DNA from: Corbicula japonica | Taxonomy: Eukaryota; Mollusca; Bivalvia; Venerida; Cyrenidae | Reading direction: 5' to 3' | Length of the DNA stretch: 64,000 nt | Assembly: GCA_038501625.1 (NCBI GenBank) | Contig: JAZAYU010000170.1 | Coordinates: forward strand, 620,001-684,000 | Part shown: positions 63,395 to 64,000 of the stretch, piece after piece | Numbering within the stretch: the stretch's first letter is position 1 | Layout of the letters: every line of letters starts with the position of its first letter | Made by a program: the position numbers and the translations under genes | The notes under the pieces: generated by a model | What the model was told of the DNA's origin: nothing | Database searches by the model: none | What the model saw: only the letters and a program-made list of their open reading frames with translations

Positions 63395-64000
63395 TTATGA
63401 CGAAGGATTAGAAGAAACCCTTTCTTTTAAACTTTTCAAGTCCTCTTCGCTAATCCACGAATCAAACTTGGGTGCCCACCCCTTCCATCTTACTAGGTAT
63501 TCCTTTTTCCTTCCCTTTTTTCTCGAACGTATGGTTTTTTCTATCAGGTAGGTTTCCTGTTCGTACGCCTTCATCAACTGATTTTGATAAAACGTTCCAC
63601 TTATGATTTCTCCCGAGTAGTCTTTCAGTTGATATTGCGGAATATTTTCTCTCATGAAACGTTTATTCACCACAAACAGTTCTCTAGACCAACGTTCGTC
63701 ATATTCTCTCTGAAATGGACGACGTATGAATGACACTCTGACGAGATCACCCACTTTGAACTTATATGCAGCAACATTGTGCGACTTTGTCAATTCTGAA
63801 GAAACAGGGCTAGCTTGATATTGGAGTTTCCATAACTCTACGGAGTCTTTGTTTTTAACGCTCGCTGGTGAGCGCCGGATGGATCGATGATAGGTCTTGT
63901 TATAACTTTCAGTCACATCAGGAAGAATGTCTATCCAACGCGGGTCTTGTTTGTGGGTCATGTAACGAGTTAGACGTTGTTTGATCGTCTTGATCGCTCT
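63395..64000 (-). CDS. INT: Integrase with chromodomain, copy 2, partial
   Basis: The carboxyl 201 residues are in the window (the copy 1 frame from Glu/Arg179-180 onward), including the SH3-like region and chromodomain. One substitution (Tyr to Ser). The frame is open to the window edge; the catalytic Asp residues lie beyond it. Confidence 0.93.
   Translation of the reverse strand, partial: RAIKTIKQRLTRYMTHKQDPRWIDILPDVTESYNKTYHRSIRRSPASVKNKDSVELWKLQYQASPVSSELTKSHNVAAYKFKVGDLVRVSFIRRPFQREYDERWSRELFVVNKRFMRENIPQYQLKDYSGEIISGTFYQNQLMKAYEQETYLIEKTIRSRKKGRKKEYLVRWKGWAPKFDSWISEEDLKSLKERVSSNPSS

Larger units (their letters stand above)
57102..64000. mobile_element. Second Polinton, copy 2, left part (window ends inside)
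   Basis: Same orientation and gene order as copy 1 and closely similar at the base level. It probably starts at 57102 with agtagtaatag, like copy 1's agtagtatag. The next 65-70 bp differ from copy 1 before near-identity begins at 57173. The 6 bp before it are gctgtg, a candidate target duplication that needs the right end for proof. This copy keeps the 913-bp segment lost from copy 1. Polymerase, ATPase and right TIR lie beyond the window. Confidence 0.93.

Noticed and set aside
1..64000. CRISPR arrays, tRNA and rRNA genes
   Set aside because: No direct-repeat array with regular unique spacers and no cloverleaf or rRNA signature was recognised; the tandem arrays present are satellites or TIR subrepeats in a eukaryotic genome.

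Overview
This window is nuclear DNA from a marine invertebrate, most likely a bivalve mollusc. The base composition is AT-rich, genes are sparse and intron-containing, dispersed repeat families are dense, a 500-base run of N marks an assembly gap, and the mobile-element proteins are of the kinds I know from mollusc genomes. I found no intact host gene. Nearly everything recognisable is mobile DNA, and the species assignment is inference. Layout: 0-5.4 kb holds a frameshifted reverse transcriptase fragment and unannotated AT-rich DNA. At 5.4-6.15 kb is a 700-bp hAT-like non-autonomous transposon with an 8-bp target duplication. At 8.1-10.8 kb is a decayed pogo/Tigger-type transposase gene whose last exon also encodes an OTU-type cysteine protease domain and a PHD finger. 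At 13,540-28,824 sits a complete Polinton (Maverick), a virus-like self-synthesising transposon. Its ends are defined to the base by 5'-AG...CT-3' termini, long terminal inverted repeats (TIRs) and a 6-bp target duplication (agtgtg). It lies in the loop of an older inverted repeat. At 29.6-33.4 kb are a rearranged kinesin motor fragment, exon-like scraps and a 0.9-kb tandem duplication. At 33.65-36.07 kb a TIR-bounded repeat carries about eight 175-bp tandem units and a microsatellite. At 40.2 kb a Harbinger-type transposase exon runs into the gap. At 41.1-49.1 kb an 8-kb DNA transposon encodes an SGNH-like hydrolase, a DUF6589-type protein with two PHD fingers, a Cys-rich first-exon candidate and a RecQ-like helicase; it resembles helicase-bearing Academ transposons. 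At 49.7-53.1 kb are short inverted-repeat elements. From about 57.1 kb to the window end is a second, closely similar Polinton in the same orientation, cut off inside its integrase gene. How the Polinton genes fit together: small genes of unknown function read rightward from the left TIR, and the block from protease to polymerase reads leftward. That block has a virion module (adenain-like protease, double-jelly-roll major capsid, basic core-like protein, penton-like minor capsid, packaging ATPase) and a replication and integration module (chromodomain integrase, protein-primed family B DNA polymerase). The polymerase gene has three upstream exons joined by phase-0 introns, which add a zinc finger. 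In copy 1 the polymerase is dead: it has an in-frame stop and a deletion that removes the palm region. Copy 1 also lacks a 913-bp segment that in copy 2 encodes a Cys-rich zinc-finger protein and a membrane protein with a PC4-like domain. Copy 2's polymerase lies outside the window.
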